A DNA stretch of 64,000 bases from Methylobacterium sp. Leaf117 (lineage in GTDB: Bacteria > Pseudomonadota > Alphaproteobacteria > Rhizobiales > Beijerinckiaceae): assembly GCF_001422985.1 (NCBI RefSeq), contig NZ_LMNL01000036.1, positions 131,501 through 195,500 on the forward strand. The letters run 5' to 3'. Position numbers and translations under genes: made by a program. Positions 16,862 through 25,269 of the stretch are shown here, one piece after another (positions within the stretch are counted from its first letter, which is position 1; each line of letters begins with the position of its first letter). The notes under the pieces were generated by a model that had not been told where the DNA came from, did no database searches, and saw nothing but the letters and a program-made list of their open reading frames with translations.

Positions 16862-16996
16862 GGTTCAAGGCTCCCTTCCCGTCTCCCGCCGCCCGGCCAC
16901 GCCCCGTTCGGCGCATCCGGCGCCCGGTGGGTCGTGGCTGGCGGCGCAGCTTGTTGCGCTCGTCCTAGCATCAGGGCCGCCGCCGGAGCGAGGCCC

Positions 16997-17722
16997 TTAT
17001 CGGAATCCTGTTGGCCCGGAGGCCGGCAGACCCGCGAGGAGCGCGTCCTCGTCGGGTCGATCGGCTACGAAATGAACCGTGATCCCGGCCGACGCCAGGG
17101 GCACGGCCACGTCTGCCGACAAGCAGTAATGCATCAGAGCTGCGAAGGCTCCGCCGAGGCCGGCCGCCGTAGCGAGATCGTGCGCCGCCTGCGCACTGCG
17201 CCGCGAATAGTGAAGCACGGCGTCGAGCGCGTCCGCGCCGAGCGCCTCCGCCACGGCCCCCGGCAGCGCCGCCGCGATCCGTGCGGCATAAAGTTCGCGC
17301 ACCGTGAGCCGGTAGCCCGCGGCGATCAGGGAGGCTGCCGGCTCGGCCTTGCGCTCGGCGCCCGCCGCGTGAAGCAGGGTGACACCCGGCTCCAGCACGG
17401 ACCGGACCAATTCGGCGAGGGTGCGCGCATCGCCCGCCGCCACCCGGACATCGCGGAATCCCGCCTGCCTCGCCAGCGCCCCGGTCCGCGCGCCCACCGC
17501 GAAGATCGGGACCGCGCGCAGCCTGTCCCGGTCTTGCGCGGCGAGGGCCTGCACCGCGTTGGCGCTGGTGAGAATCAACCCGGCGAACGCGCCCTCGGGC
17601 AGCTTCGCCCCGGTCGGCACCACGGCCAGGACCGGCGCCACCAGGGGGCGATGCCCGAGCCCGGCGAGACGGTCGCCCGTCCGCGTCGCTCCCGGTTCCG
17701 GCCGCGCCACCCAGATCCGCAT
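16997..17722 (-). CDS. hemD: Uroporphyrinogen-III synthase
   Basis: 241 residues from ATG 17722; the open frame reaches 17788 but the family N-terminus is MRIWVARPEPGATRTGDRL. HemD closes and inverts ring D of hydroxymethylbilane in tetrapyrrole synthesis. HemD sequences are poorly conserved; visible family-like points are the N-terminal RPEPGA, the ILTSANAV motif (about 50-57), VGARTGALARQAGF, VTLLHAAG, YRLTVRELYAA and VLHYSRRSAQA. It diverges from tsaD across 216 bp and heads the hemD-Mic60-hemY series. Confidence 0.85.
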   Translation of the reverse strand: MRIWVARPEPGATRTGDRLAGLGHRPLVAPVLAVVPTGAKLPEGAFAGLILTSANAVQALAAQDRDRLRAVPIFAVGARTGALARQAGFRDVRVAAGDARTLAELVRSVLEPGVTLLHAAGAERKAEPAASLIAAGYRLTVRELYAARIAAALPGAVAEALGADALDAVLHYSRRSAQAAHDLATAAGLGGAFAALMHYCLSADVAVPLASAGITVHFVADRPDEDALLAGLPASGPTGFR

Positions 17723-17938
17723 CCCGCCTCGCGTGTCTCGAAAACCCGGATGCATCCAATGCCGGTCCGGCGCCGGGAGGCAACCCATCGTTGCCGCGAC
17801 GGGAGGCGGGCGTTAGGGTACGGGCGACCGGACGGGCCGGCGCGACCACCTTCGGCGCGCGGTCCCGTGCCTCGCTGTCCCCTCTTGCCCGCATCCCCAC
17901 CCGATTCCCGCCCGCGAAACGGAAACGACCCGCCGTCC

Positions 17939-18982
17939 ATGATCGTCCTCGGCATCGAAACCACCTGCGACGAGACCGCGACCGCCGTGGTCATGCCCGG
18001 AGAGGGCGGCCGCGGGCGCATCCTGTCCAACGAGGTCCTGAGCCAGATCGCCGAACACGCGGCCTATGGCGGCGTGGTGCCCGAGATCGCGGCCCGCGCC
18101 CATGTGGAGGTGCTCGACCGGCTCATCGAACGGGCGCTCGGCAGCGCCGGGATGAGGCTGTCCCAGGTCGACGGCATCGCGGTGGCGGCCGGCCCCGGCC
18201 TGATCGGCGGCGTCCTGATCGGCCTCGTCACGGCCAAGACCTTGTCGCTTGTCGCGCGCAAGCCTCTGATCGCGGTCAACCACCTCGAAGCGCACGCGCT
18301 CACGGCCCGGCTCACCGACGGCATCGGCTTCCCCTATCTCCTGCTCCTCGCGTCGGGCGGCCACACCCAGCTCGTGGCGGTGAAGGGGGTCGGCGATTAC
18401 GTCCGCCTCGGCACCACCATCGACGACGCCATCGGTGAGGCGTTCGACAAGGTCGCCAAGCTGCTGGGCCTCGGCTATCCGGGCGGCCCCGAGGTGGAAC
18501 GGCTGGCCGAGACCGGCGATCCGGAGCGCTTCGCCCTGCCGCGCCCGATGATGGGGCGGCGCGAGGCCAATTTCTCCCTGTCCGGCCTGAAGACCGCCCT
18601 GCGGATCGAGGCCGAGAAGCTGGCCCCGCTCTCCTCCGTCGACGTGGCCGATCTCTGCGCCAGCTTCCAGGCGGCGGTGGTCGATGTGGTGGTCGACCGC
18701 CTTCGGGTGGCGATGCGCGACTTCGCCTCGGTGGCCGGCCATCCGACCGCCCTGGTGGCGGCGGGCGGTGTCGCCGCCAACGGGGCGATCCGCCGGGCGC
18801 TCACCACCCAGGCCGGCGAGGCCGGCCTCGCCTTCGTGGCGCCGCCCCTGGCCCTGTGCGGCGACAACGGCGCCATGATCGCCTGGGCGGGCATCGAGCG
18901 CCTGCGCCTCGGCATGGTCGACGACCTGACCGCGCCCGCTCGCGCCCGCTGGCCCTTCGCGGAGCCCAAGGCGGTTGCCTGA
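17939..18982 (+). CDS. tsaD: tRNA N6-adenosine threonylcarbamoyltransferase TsaD
   Basis: 347 residues from ATG 17939; the frame is open for kilobases upstream, but that is the antisense of the Mic60 gene. TsaD transfers the threonylcarbamoyl group to A37 of ANN-decoding tRNAs. Motifs: MIVLGIETTCDETA at the start, EIAARAHVE (metal ligand H), NHLEAHAL (second metal H; the commoner form is HLEGH), LLLASGGHTQL, DDAIGEAFDK, GGVAANGAIR and LCGDNGAMIAW. Length and motif set are complete. Its stop overlaps the TTG start of the GNAT gene by eight bases. Confidence 0.96.
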   Translation: MIVLGIETTCDETATAVVMPGEGGRGRILSNEVLSQIAEHAAYGGVVPEIAARAHVEVLDRLIERALGSAGMRLSQVDGIAVAAGPGLIGGVLIGLVTAKTLSLVARKPLIAVNHLEAHALTARLTDGIGFPYLLLLASGGHTQLVAVKGVGDYVRLGTTIDDAIGEAFDKVAKLLGLGYPGGPEVERLAETGDPERFALPRPMMGRREANFSLSGLKTALRIEAEKLAPLSSVDVADLCASFQAAVVDVVVDRLRVAMRDFASVAGHPTALVAAGGVAANGAIRRALTTQAGEAGLAFVAPPLALCGDNGAMIAWAGIERLRLGMVDDLTAPARARWPFAEPKAVA

Positions 18983-19868
18983 GGCCGAACGGGCGCGCTG
19001 GCGCGACCTCGTCGAGCGGCGCCTGCCCGAGGCCGTGCGGCCCGGCTGGCCGGTGCGGGCCGATCACTGCTTCGCCCGCATCCTGCTCGACAACACCTGC
19101 GGCGCACCCTGGCGCGAGAGCGTGAAGGCTCCCGCCTGGGCCAACCTGTCGGGCGACCAGCTCGCTGCCGCCATCGGTCTCGGCGAGGCGGTGCTGGCGG
19201 GCCGGGCGGATCTCGGCTGGCTGAACCGACGCTCGCTGGCCCTGCGGGACAAGCTGCGGGCGCCTGGGCCGGACACGCCGACGATCGCACCGCCGCCGGA
19301 ACAGCTTCGCGACGGAAGCCTCGTTCTGCGCCGCTGGCAGGCGGGCGACGAATCCCGCCTCGCGGCCCTCAACGCCGATCCCGAGGTGATGCGCCATTTC
19401 CCGGCGCTCAAGGATGCAGCCGCCAGCGCGGCCGAACTGCGCTCGTTCGAGCGTCGGTTCCGCATCGACGGGTTCGGTCCCTGGGCCGTCACGATCACGG
19501 GGGGCGCCTGCATCGGACTTGTCGGCGGCGCCCGGCTGATGCGGCCGATGCCGTTTCCCGGCGGCGATCGGCCCGGCGAGACCGTCGAGATCGGTTGGCG
19601 CCTCGCGCGCTCGGCCTGGGGCCAGGGCATCGCAACCCGGGCGGCCCGGCTCGCCCTCGGCGATCTGTTCGGCCGCTGCGGCCTGTCCGACATCGTGGCT
19701 TTCACGGCCGAAGGGAACGTCGCCTCGCGGCGGGTCATGGAACGCCTCGGCATGCGGCCGGCGGGCGGCTTCGCGCACCCGGCCCTGCCCGAGGGGCATC
19801 CGCTCCGGGTGCATCGCCTGTATCGTCTGTCGGCGGTGGTCGGCGAAACGCCGGACTCGGGTGTTTGA
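18975..19868 (+). CDS. GNAT acetyltransferase with an N-terminal conserved extension
   Basis: 297 residues from TTG 18975, overlapping the tsaD stop. Residues 1-about 95 resemble a small alphaproteobacterial stand-alone protein (LDNTCGAPWRESVKAPAWANLSGDQLAAAIGLGE) often labelled GCN5-related. Residues about 110-290 are a RimJ/RimL-type GNAT domain (LVLRRWQAGDESRLAALNADPEVMRHFP; VEIGWRLARSAWGQGIATRAA as the acetyl-CoA loop; NVASRRVMERLGM). Substrate unknown; family members acetylate protein N-termini or small amines. The two-part layout looks like a fusion. Confidence 0.75.
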   Translation: MPEAERARWRDLVERRLPEAVRPGWPVRADHCFARILLDNTCGAPWRESVKAPAWANLSGDQLAAAIGLGEAVLAGRADLGWLNRRSLALRDKLRAPGPDTPTIAPPPEQLRDGSLVLRRWQAGDESRLAALNADPEVMRHFPALKDAAASAAELRSFERRFRIDGFGPWAVTITGGACIGLVGGARLMRPMPFPGGDRPGETVEIGWRLARSAWGQGIATRAARLALGDLFGRCGLSDIVAFTAEGNVASRRVMERLGMRPAGGFAHPALPEGHPLRVHRLYRLSAVVGETPDSGV

Positions 19869-19881
19869 GGAGGTTTTGCGC

Positions 19882-20913
19882 ATGAGCGGGCTCGACACGG
19901 CGACCCACCGCGACTCCGGCCCGGGCCCTGACGTCGGCGTCGTGGGCGGCGGCGCCTGGGGCACCGCCCTGGCCAACGCGGCGGCGGCGGCGGGCCATTC
20001 CGTCACCCTATGGCTGCGCGACGCCGCCATGGCGGCGCGGCTGGAGCAGGCTCGGGAGAACGCGCGCTACCTGCCCGGCGTGCCCCTGCACCGGCGCATC
20101 GTCGCCACATCCGATGCCAGCGCCCTGGGGGCAGCCCGAACCGTCCTGATGGTCACGCCGGCCCAGACCCTGCGCGGCGTGCTCACCGAACTCGGCGCGG
20201 CCTTCGCGCCGGGGGCCGCGATCGTGCTCTGCGCCAAGGGCATCGAGCGCGGCAGCGACGCCTTCATGAGCGAGGTGGCGGTGGAGGTGCTCGGCGTCTC
20301 GGCGCCGGTGGCGGTGCTGTCCGGCCCGAGCTTCGCCGCCGATGTCGCCCGCAACCTGCCCACGGCCGTGACCCTGGCGGCCTCGGATTCGCGCTTGGCG
20401 GCCCGCCTGGCCGGCACGCTCTCGGGGCCGACGCTGCGGGTCTATCACACCGACGACGTGCGCGGCGTCGAGATCGGCGGGGCGGGCAAGAACGTGCTCG
20501 CCATCGCCTCCGGCATCGTCGCCGGGCGCGGTCTCGGCGACAGTGCCCGCGCCGCCCTCATCGCCCGGGCCTTCGCCGAACTCATGCGCTTCGCCCGCGC
20601 CTATGGCGGCCGGCCCGAGACCCTGATGGGCCTGTCCGGCCTCGGCGATCTGGTCCTGACCGCCTCGTCGCCGCAATCGCGCAACTTCGCCTTCGGCGAG
20701 CGCCTCGGCGCCGGCGCTTCGCCCGAGTCGGCCTCCGGCGGCAAGCTCGCCGAGGGCGCCTTCACCGCCGCCGCCCTGGTCGATCTCGCCCGTAAGCGCA
20801 GCATCGAGATGCCCGTGGCCGAAGCCGTGGCGGCCATCGTTTCCGGCGGGGCCAGCGTGGACGGCGTCATCGCCGCCCTGCTGGCGCGGCCTTTGCGGGG
20901 AGAAGCCGAATGA
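19882..20913 (+). CDS. gpsA: NAD(P)-dependent glycerol-3-phosphate dehydrogenase
   Basis: 343 residues. GpsA makes sn-glycerol-3-phosphate from dihydroxyacetone phosphate for phospholipids. Motifs: nucleotide-binding GGGAWGTALAN, KGIERGS, SGPSFAADVA, the substrate-binding GAGKNVLAIASGIVAG with its lysine, and LSGLGDLVLT. I prefer ATG 19882 to GTG 19861 because GAGGAGG (19867-19873) stands eight bases before it. Member of the tsaD-gpsA run; its stop overlaps the next gene (ATGA). Confidence 0.95.
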   Translation: MSGLDTATHRDSGPGPDVGVVGGGAWGTALANAAAAAGHSVTLWLRDAAMAARLEQARENARYLPGVPLHRRIVATSDASALGAARTVLMVTPAQTLRGVLTELGAAFAPGAAIVLCAKGIERGSDAFMSEVAVEVLGVSAPVAVLSGPSFAADVARNLPTAVTLAASDSRLAARLAGTLSGPTLRVYHTDDVRGVEIGGAGKNVLAIASGIVAGRGLGDSARAALIARAFAELMRFARAYGGRPETLMGLSGLGDLVLTASSPQSRNFAFGERLGAGASPESASGGKLAEGAFTAAALVDLARKRSIEMPVAEAVAAIVSGGASVDGVIAALLARPLRGEAE

Positions 20914-21389
20914 GCCAGTACCCGATCCTGGCCTTCCTGGCCGGCGCCGGCCGGGATGACCCCGGCAGAGACGGTGCCGGACGCACCCTGCGCGACATCC
21001 TGGCCTTCGACGACGCCCATATCGAGGGCGTGCATGATTACATCCAGTGGTGCTTCCCCCTGCACGAGGCGAGCCTGGCGGTGCCCGGCGCGCCGGTGCT
21101 GAGCCGGGCCGAGGCGGAGGCGATCCGAAACGATCCGGCGGCCCTGTCGGGTCTGCGCGCCGCCCTCGGGCGGATGACGCGGTTCTATGCCGAGACGGAG
21201 GGCTGGCTTCGAAGCCACGACCATAACCACCTGCGCATCACCCGCATCCTCTCGGCGGTGTCCGACCTTCTCGGCCCCGAGGCGGCGGCCGAGTTCCACG
21301 CCTTCGTCACCGCCCGCAACGCCGGGGCCGGCGCGCCGGTCAACGGGCCGAGCCTGCGCTACTGGGACAACGCCCTGCGCCGGGCCTGA
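20910..21389 (+). CDS. Opioid growth factor receptor-related (OGFr_N-like) protein
   Basis: 159 residues, overlapping the gpsA stop by four bases. It resembles the bacterial version of the OGFr N-terminal domain: DILAFDDAHIEGVHDYIQWCFPLHEAS, then RITRILSAVSDLLGPEAAAEF and NGPSLRYWDNALR. Bacterial role unknown; the eukaryotic name reflects homology only. The strongly conserved HDYIQWCFPL segment suggests ligand or protein binding. Operonic position with gpsA implies coexpression. Confidence 0.78.
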   Translation: MSQYPILAFLAGAGRDDPGRDGAGRTLRDILAFDDAHIEGVHDYIQWCFPLHEASLAVPGAPVLSRAEAEAIRNDPAALSGLRAALGRMTRFYAETEGWLRSHDHNHLRITRILSAVSDLLGPEAAAEFHAFVTARNAGAGAPVNGPSLRYWDNALRRA

Positions 21390-21466
21390 CCGCCACGCAG
21401 GTAAAGCTGGCGGGCCTGACGGCCACGCTTGTCTCGTGTATGGAGCCTGCGTCTCCGGAGAAGCGC

Positions 21467-21883
21467 ATGGCCTATTGGCTCTACAAGTCCGAGCCCTCGA
21501 CCTGGTCCTGGGATCAGCAGGTCGCGGCAGGGGCCGCCGGAACCCACTGGAACGGCGTGCGCAACCACGTCGCCAAGAAACACCTGATGGCCATGGAGGT
21601 CGGCGAGCGCGGCTTCTTCTACCACTCGAACGAGGGCAAGGCGGTGGTCGGCATCGTGGAGGTGATCCGGCCCTATTACCCAGATGATTCCGACGAGACC
21701 GGCCGGTTCGGCATGGTCGACCTGCGCGCCGTCGAGGCCCTGCCGCTGGCCGTGACCCTGGAGGCGATCAAGGCCGAGCCGCGGCTCGCCGCCATGGTGC
21801 TCGCCAACAATTCGCGCCTTTCGGTCCAGCCCGTCACCGAGGCGGAATGGGCGATCGTCCGGGAGATGGGCGGCCTCGGCTGA
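21467..21883 (+). CDS. EVE domain-containing protein
   Basis: 138 residues from ATG 21467, preceded by GGAG six bases upstream; an in-frame ATG at 21440 lacks this. EVE domains belong to the PUA-like fold and in some systems bind modified bases in DNA or RNA; in this housekeeping context the ligand is unknown. Motifs: AYWLYKSEPSTWSWD, THWNGVRNHVAKKHL, ERGFFYHSNEGKAVVGIVEV and RFGMVDLRAV. It ends the tsaD-gpsA run and converges on a response regulator gene. Confidence 0.9.
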   Translation: MAYWLYKSEPSTWSWDQQVAAGAAGTHWNGVRNHVAKKHLMAMEVGERGFFYHSNEGKAVVGIVEVIRPYYPDDSDETGRFGMVDLRAVEALPLAVTLEAIKAEPRLAAMVLANNSRLSVQPVTEAEWAIVREMGGLG

Positions 21884-21909
21884 GCGTCCGGGGGACGCGG
21901 CCTTCAGCC
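21878..21909. terminator. Bidirectional hairpin at convergent stops
   Basis: GCGTCC GGG GGACGC (21884-21898) is a perfect 6-bp hairpin. It is flanked by GGCTGA (21878-21883, end of the EVE gene) and TCAGCC (21904-21909, complement of the response regulator end), which can extend the stem past a 5-nt bulge. Both stops are in the structure. Confidence 0.55.
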
Positions 21910-22563
21910 CTGGCGCTGCGCCTGCGTCACCGCCACGTGGATCAGCTCCGCCAGCGTGCGCAGACCGAGCTTCTGGCGCATCAGCGAGCAGGCGTTGGTG
22001 ATGGTCTTGTAGCTCACCGACAGGTCGCTCGCGATGGCGCCGTACGACTTGCCCTGGGCGAGGCGTTGCAGGATCTGCAATTCGCGCGGCGTCAGCTGGG
22101 TCTCGGGCGTGCGCTTCGGGTCGGTGCGCAGCATCGCCACTTCGGTGGCGAGGCGCGGGTCGAGGTAGGGCCGTCCGGATCGGACCCGCTGGAACGCCTC
22201 GAACAGCTCGCCCGAGGCGTGGTCCTTCAGCACGTAGCCGAGGGCGCCGGCTTCGAGCGCGCGCGAGACGATCACCGGATCGTTGTGCATGCTGAAGACG
22301 AGGATGCGGACCGCCCGGTTGGCGTTGCGCATCCGCCGGATTAGTTCGAGCCCGGCAAGGCCGCTGCCCTGGAACGTCAGGTCACAGATCACCGTGGTGG
22401 GACGCAGGCGCAGGAAGCTGCGATAGGCCGCGACCACGCTGGTGGCCTCGATGATCCGTTCGATCCCCGCATCCTCGAGCACCCGGCGGCAGCCCTGGAG
22501 CACGATCGGGTGATCGTCGATGACGAGGGTCGGCGCCTCGGCGGTGGTGGCGATCGCGTTCAT
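21904..22563 (-). CDS. NarL/LuxR-type response regulator
   Basis: 219 residues. A receiver domain (about 12-130) with acidic pair D16/D17, phospho-acceptor D61 in VICDLTF, and the conserved lysine in GYVLKDHASG is followed by a LuxR-type HTH (about 150-212; LTPRELQILQRLAQGKSYGAIASDLSVSYKTITN). It probably binds DNA as a dimer when phosphorylated by the kinase encoded just upstream; start ATG 22563 overlaps that gene's stop by four bases. Target genes cannot be read from the sequence. Confidence 0.9.
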   Translation of the reverse strand: MNAIATTAEAPTLVIDDHPIVLQGCRRVLEDAGIERIIEATSVVAAYRSFLRLRPTTVICDLTFQGSGLAGLELIRRMRNANRAVRILVFSMHNDPVIVSRALEAGALGYVLKDHASGELFEAFQRVRSGRPYLDPRLATEVAMLRTDPKRTPETQLTPRELQILQRLAQGKSYGAIASDLSVSYKTITNACSLMRQKLGLRTLAELIHVAVTQAQRQG

Positions 22564-24044
22564 GCGCTGGGAATCGGACTCGGGTCGACGTCCCGCTCAT
22601 CATCGAGCGGAATCATGATCCGCACAACTGCGCCGGGCTGGTCATTGTCAAGCCTGAACGTGCCCCCGAGGGCTTCCACCCGCTCCCGCATCCCCGAAAG
22701 GCCGAGGCCGAGGCTGTGGTCGGCCGGGATGCCGGTGCCGTCGTCATGCACCGTCAGGCGCAGGACCCGGCCGGCCGGCGCCGCCTCGTCGCGAACCTGC
22801 ACGGTGACGTTCCGGGCCCCGCCGTGCCGCACGGCGTTGGTCATGCTCTCCTGCATGCAGCGGAATACGGTCAGGTCGGTCACGTCGCCGTAGCCGCGCG
22901 CCAGGCCCTCGAAGCTCCCGGCAAACCGGGTTCCGGTGTGGCGGCGCCGGAAATCGCGCAGCAGCAGATCGAGGCACTCGGTCAGCGGCACCTGCCCGAG
23001 GGCGTGCGGCCGCAGCCGGTTGAGGAGTTCGCGGTTCCGGGTCTGGACCTGACCGACGATGCTGGCGATGTCCTGGGCGCGCTGCTTCAGCCGCCCCCGG
23101 TCCGGTGGGGCCTCGGCCTCGGCCGTGCGGACCACCGAGGCGGCGGTCGCCTCCAGGGCGAAGAGACAGGGGCCGAACTCGTCATGCAGTTCCAGCGCGG
23201 TGCGGCGGCGCTCGTCGTCCTGCGCCGACAGCAGCTGGCGGTTGAGCCGCCCGTTGGCGGCCCGCGTCTCCGCCAGCGCCTGGGCCACCCGGTTGAACCG
23301 GGTGGCGATGGCGGCGAGTTCGCGCGAGGCCGGCGGCTCCATCCGCACGGTGTAATCTTGCTGTTCGAGCTGGATCAGCCCCTCGGCGAGGTCGGTCAGC
23401 GGCGCCAGGACGCGGCCGAAGGCGACCGTGAGGGCGGCGAGCAACCCCAGGCTGAGGCACAGGCTGGCGAGCGAGAGGGACAGGGCATAGACCCAGACCT
23501 CGTCGATCTCGTCGTGCGGCTGGGTGGTGATGCGCGCGGTGCCGATGCGCTGGCCCTGGGCCACGATCGGCAGGTCGTGCTCGCGAATCGCCGGGGCGAT
23601 CAAGGCAGCGAACCAGGCCGGCGCCGCGTGCTGTTCGTGCCGGACCCGGCCGAGGCCGCCGGTGACGACCTTGCCGGCGGCGTCGAGCACCGTGACCCGG
23701 ACGTGGCGCAGGTCGTGGATGCGCAGGTTCAGGGTCTGGAGGATGCCGGCCGGCGGCCCCGCCTGGGCGAGATCGATGGTATCCGACACCAGAAGCTCGA
23801 CATTCGTCATCGCGGCCTGCATCTCGACCTCGACGGCGGAGCGGGCGTTGACGACGATCACCGCGCAGGACACCAGGGCGGCCAGGACATCGATCGCCAG
23901 CACCAGCACGATCATCCGGGTCCGTGTCGGCCAGGAGGCCCAGAACGGACGGCGGCCCTCGTCCGCCGACGCTGCGGGCGATGCGGCGTTGCGGTGGGTC
24001 AGGCCCCATCGGGACCGGGGCGCGGAGGCGGCGTCGTGAGGCAT
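22560..24044 (-). CDS. HAMP/HisKA_3 sensor histidine kinase
   Basis: 494 residues from ATG 24044; the frame is open to 24317 but that part is low complexity and overlaps another gene's leader. Layout: cytoplasmic N-terminus, membrane helix (MIVLVLAIDVLAALVSCAVIV), periplasmic sensor segment, second helix (LASLCLSLGLLAALTVAFGRV), HAMP (LAPLTDLAEGLIQLEQQDY), HisKA_3 dimerisation domain with phospho-acceptor histidine in ALELHDEFGP, and HATPase (MTNAVRHGG; DDGTGIP; GLGLSGMRERVEALGG). This NarX/UhpB/MoxY-like class pairs with NarL-type regulators, as here. The signal sensed is unknown. Confidence 0.87.
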   Translation of the reverse strand: MPHDAASAPRSRWGLTHRNAASPAASADEGRRPFWASWPTRTRMIVLVLAIDVLAALVSCAVIVVNARSAVEVEMQAAMTNVELLVSDTIDLAQAGPPAGILQTLNLRIHDLRHVRVTVLDAAGKVVTGGLGRVRHEQHAAPAWFAALIAPAIREHDLPIVAQGQRIGTARITTQPHDEIDEVWVYALSLSLASLCLSLGLLAALTVAFGRVLAPLTDLAEGLIQLEQQDYTVRMEPPASRELAAIATRFNRVAQALAETRAANGRLNRQLLSAQDDERRRTALELHDEFGPCLFALEATAASVVRTAEAEAPPDRGRLKQRAQDIASIVGQVQTRNRELLNRLRPHALGQVPLTECLDLLLRDFRRRHTGTRFAGSFEGLARGYGDVTDLTVFRCMQESMTNAVRHGGARNVTVQVRDEAAPAGRVLRLTVHDDGTGIPADHSLGLGLSGMRERVEALGGTFRLDNDQPGAVVRIMIPLDDERDVDPSPIPSA

Positions 24045-24120
24045 GGAAACCGGGGTTCGACCGTCGGACGGGTGGCGCGGAGCCGCCCCGCCCTGTGTAG
24101 CCGACCCGGAGCGCGATGGC

Positions 24121-25044
24121 ATGGGGCCGATGTCGATGTCTGAACGGCCCGATCTTGACGGGGTCGCCGAACTCGTCGCGGGCGCGCTGGCCAATCCCGA
24201 AGCGACCTGGACCCTGGGCGGGTTCGGGGCGCTGGCCCGCTTCAGCCGCACCGGTGACGAAGCCGCGACCCCGCTCGCATCCGGACGCCTCGGCCTCGTC
24301 ACCTCGCGGGGCGGCATCGCCCTCGACCCGGCCGGGGCGATCCCGGTCGCCTACGAGACGGCCTTCGCCGGGGGCTGGAGCCATGCCGTCGCCTTGTGCC
24401 GGCCGGCGACGCTCCATCCCCGGCCGGGGTCCCGCCCGATCGCCGAGGCGGGTCGCGATCCGGATGCACTCCGGCCCGAAAATCTTGGGGACAACTGGTT
24501 CGACCTCGGCCTCGACCTCCCCCAGGGGCGACTCCGCCTGCGCTCGGCCAATGCGGATGCGCTCAAAATCCTCCGCGCGGCGGTCGGCCGCGACCTTCGT
24601 GACGATCCCGGATTCTGGCGTGACCTCGACGCGATCCCGATGGTCGACCACGTGGTAATTACGCCCCTCGGCCGCATCGAAATCTTCGGCGGGTCGGCCA
24701 GTGCATCCGACGGACCGCGCGTCTTTCTCGTGCCGAAGATGCTCGCCCTCGGGCGAACGCACCCCGCCACGGCCACGATCCCGGCCGGCCTGCTGCCGGT
24801 CGCTCTCCTGGTGCCGCCCCATCCCTGCGGCTCGCCGGAGCGGGCCTTCGATCCCGCTCGCCACGCGGCCTTCCAGGCGATCCTGGCCCGCTGGGGCGCG
24901 CCCGATCTCGTCGCCCTGAAAGCGCGGCTCGCCGCCGGCGAGGCTCCGGCGACCGGAACCACCAATCGCATCACCCGGAACATCGCCCGGGTGGTACGGC
25001 TCCAGGCCGAGGCGATGACGATTCGGTACGGGACCAAATTCTGA
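24121..25044 (+). CDS. Hypothetical protein, 307 aa
   Basis: I do not recognise the family with certainty. From ATG 24121 (GGAG at 24108-24111) the protein looks globular and cytoplasmic: TWTLGGFGALARFSR, SRGGIALDPAGAIPVAYET, a possible metal/active-site stretch NLGDNWFDLGLDLPQG, and MVDHVVITPLGRIEIFGG. No signal peptide, helix-rich membrane part or known motif is visible. ATGs at 24130 and 24136 are alternative starts. It diverges from the histidine kinase, sharing a short promoter gap of about 75 bp. Confidence 0.65.
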   Translation: MGPMSMSERPDLDGVAELVAGALANPEATWTLGGFGALARFSRTGDEAATPLASGRLGLVTSRGGIALDPAGAIPVAYETAFAGGWSHAVALCRPATLHPRPGSRPIAEAGRDPDALRPENLGDNWFDLGLDLPQGRLRLRSANADALKILRAAVGRDLRDDPGFWRDLDAIPMVDHVVITPLGRIEIFGGSASASDGPRVFLVPKMLALGRTHPATATIPAGLLPVALLVPPHPCGSPERAFDPARHAAFQAILARWGAPDLVALKARLAAGEAPATGTTNRITRNIARVVRLQAEAMTIRYGTKF

Positions 25045-25269
25045 TCTGAGAAGTTCTGGGTCGATACGCGTCGTTAAACCTCTTCGGGTTATTCAGATTC
25101 GCGGCGTGTCCCGTCCTATCCTCTGCAAGGCGGAGGCTCAGGACATCTTCATGCCCCATTGCGCGGTCTTCTTCGTTGCACGCCGGTGCCGTTCGTCTGC
25201 GGTCGCCGCGCGGATCGCGTCACGTGATCGACCGGCCACGGTCAACACCTATGTTCCCCAGCGTGCGAG

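Noticed and set aside
15362..17938. Large plus-strand open frame upstream of tsaD, rich in Gly/Arg/Leu
   Set aside because: It is the reverse side of the repetitive Mic60-like gene and hemD; only the part from 17939 has family motifs (TsaD).
22560..24044. Kinase/regulator pair as the MoxY/MoxX (MxaYX) methanol-oxidation regulators
   Set aside because: Domain architecture would fit, but no methanol dehydrogenase genes or other evidence are in the window; a naming would be a guess.
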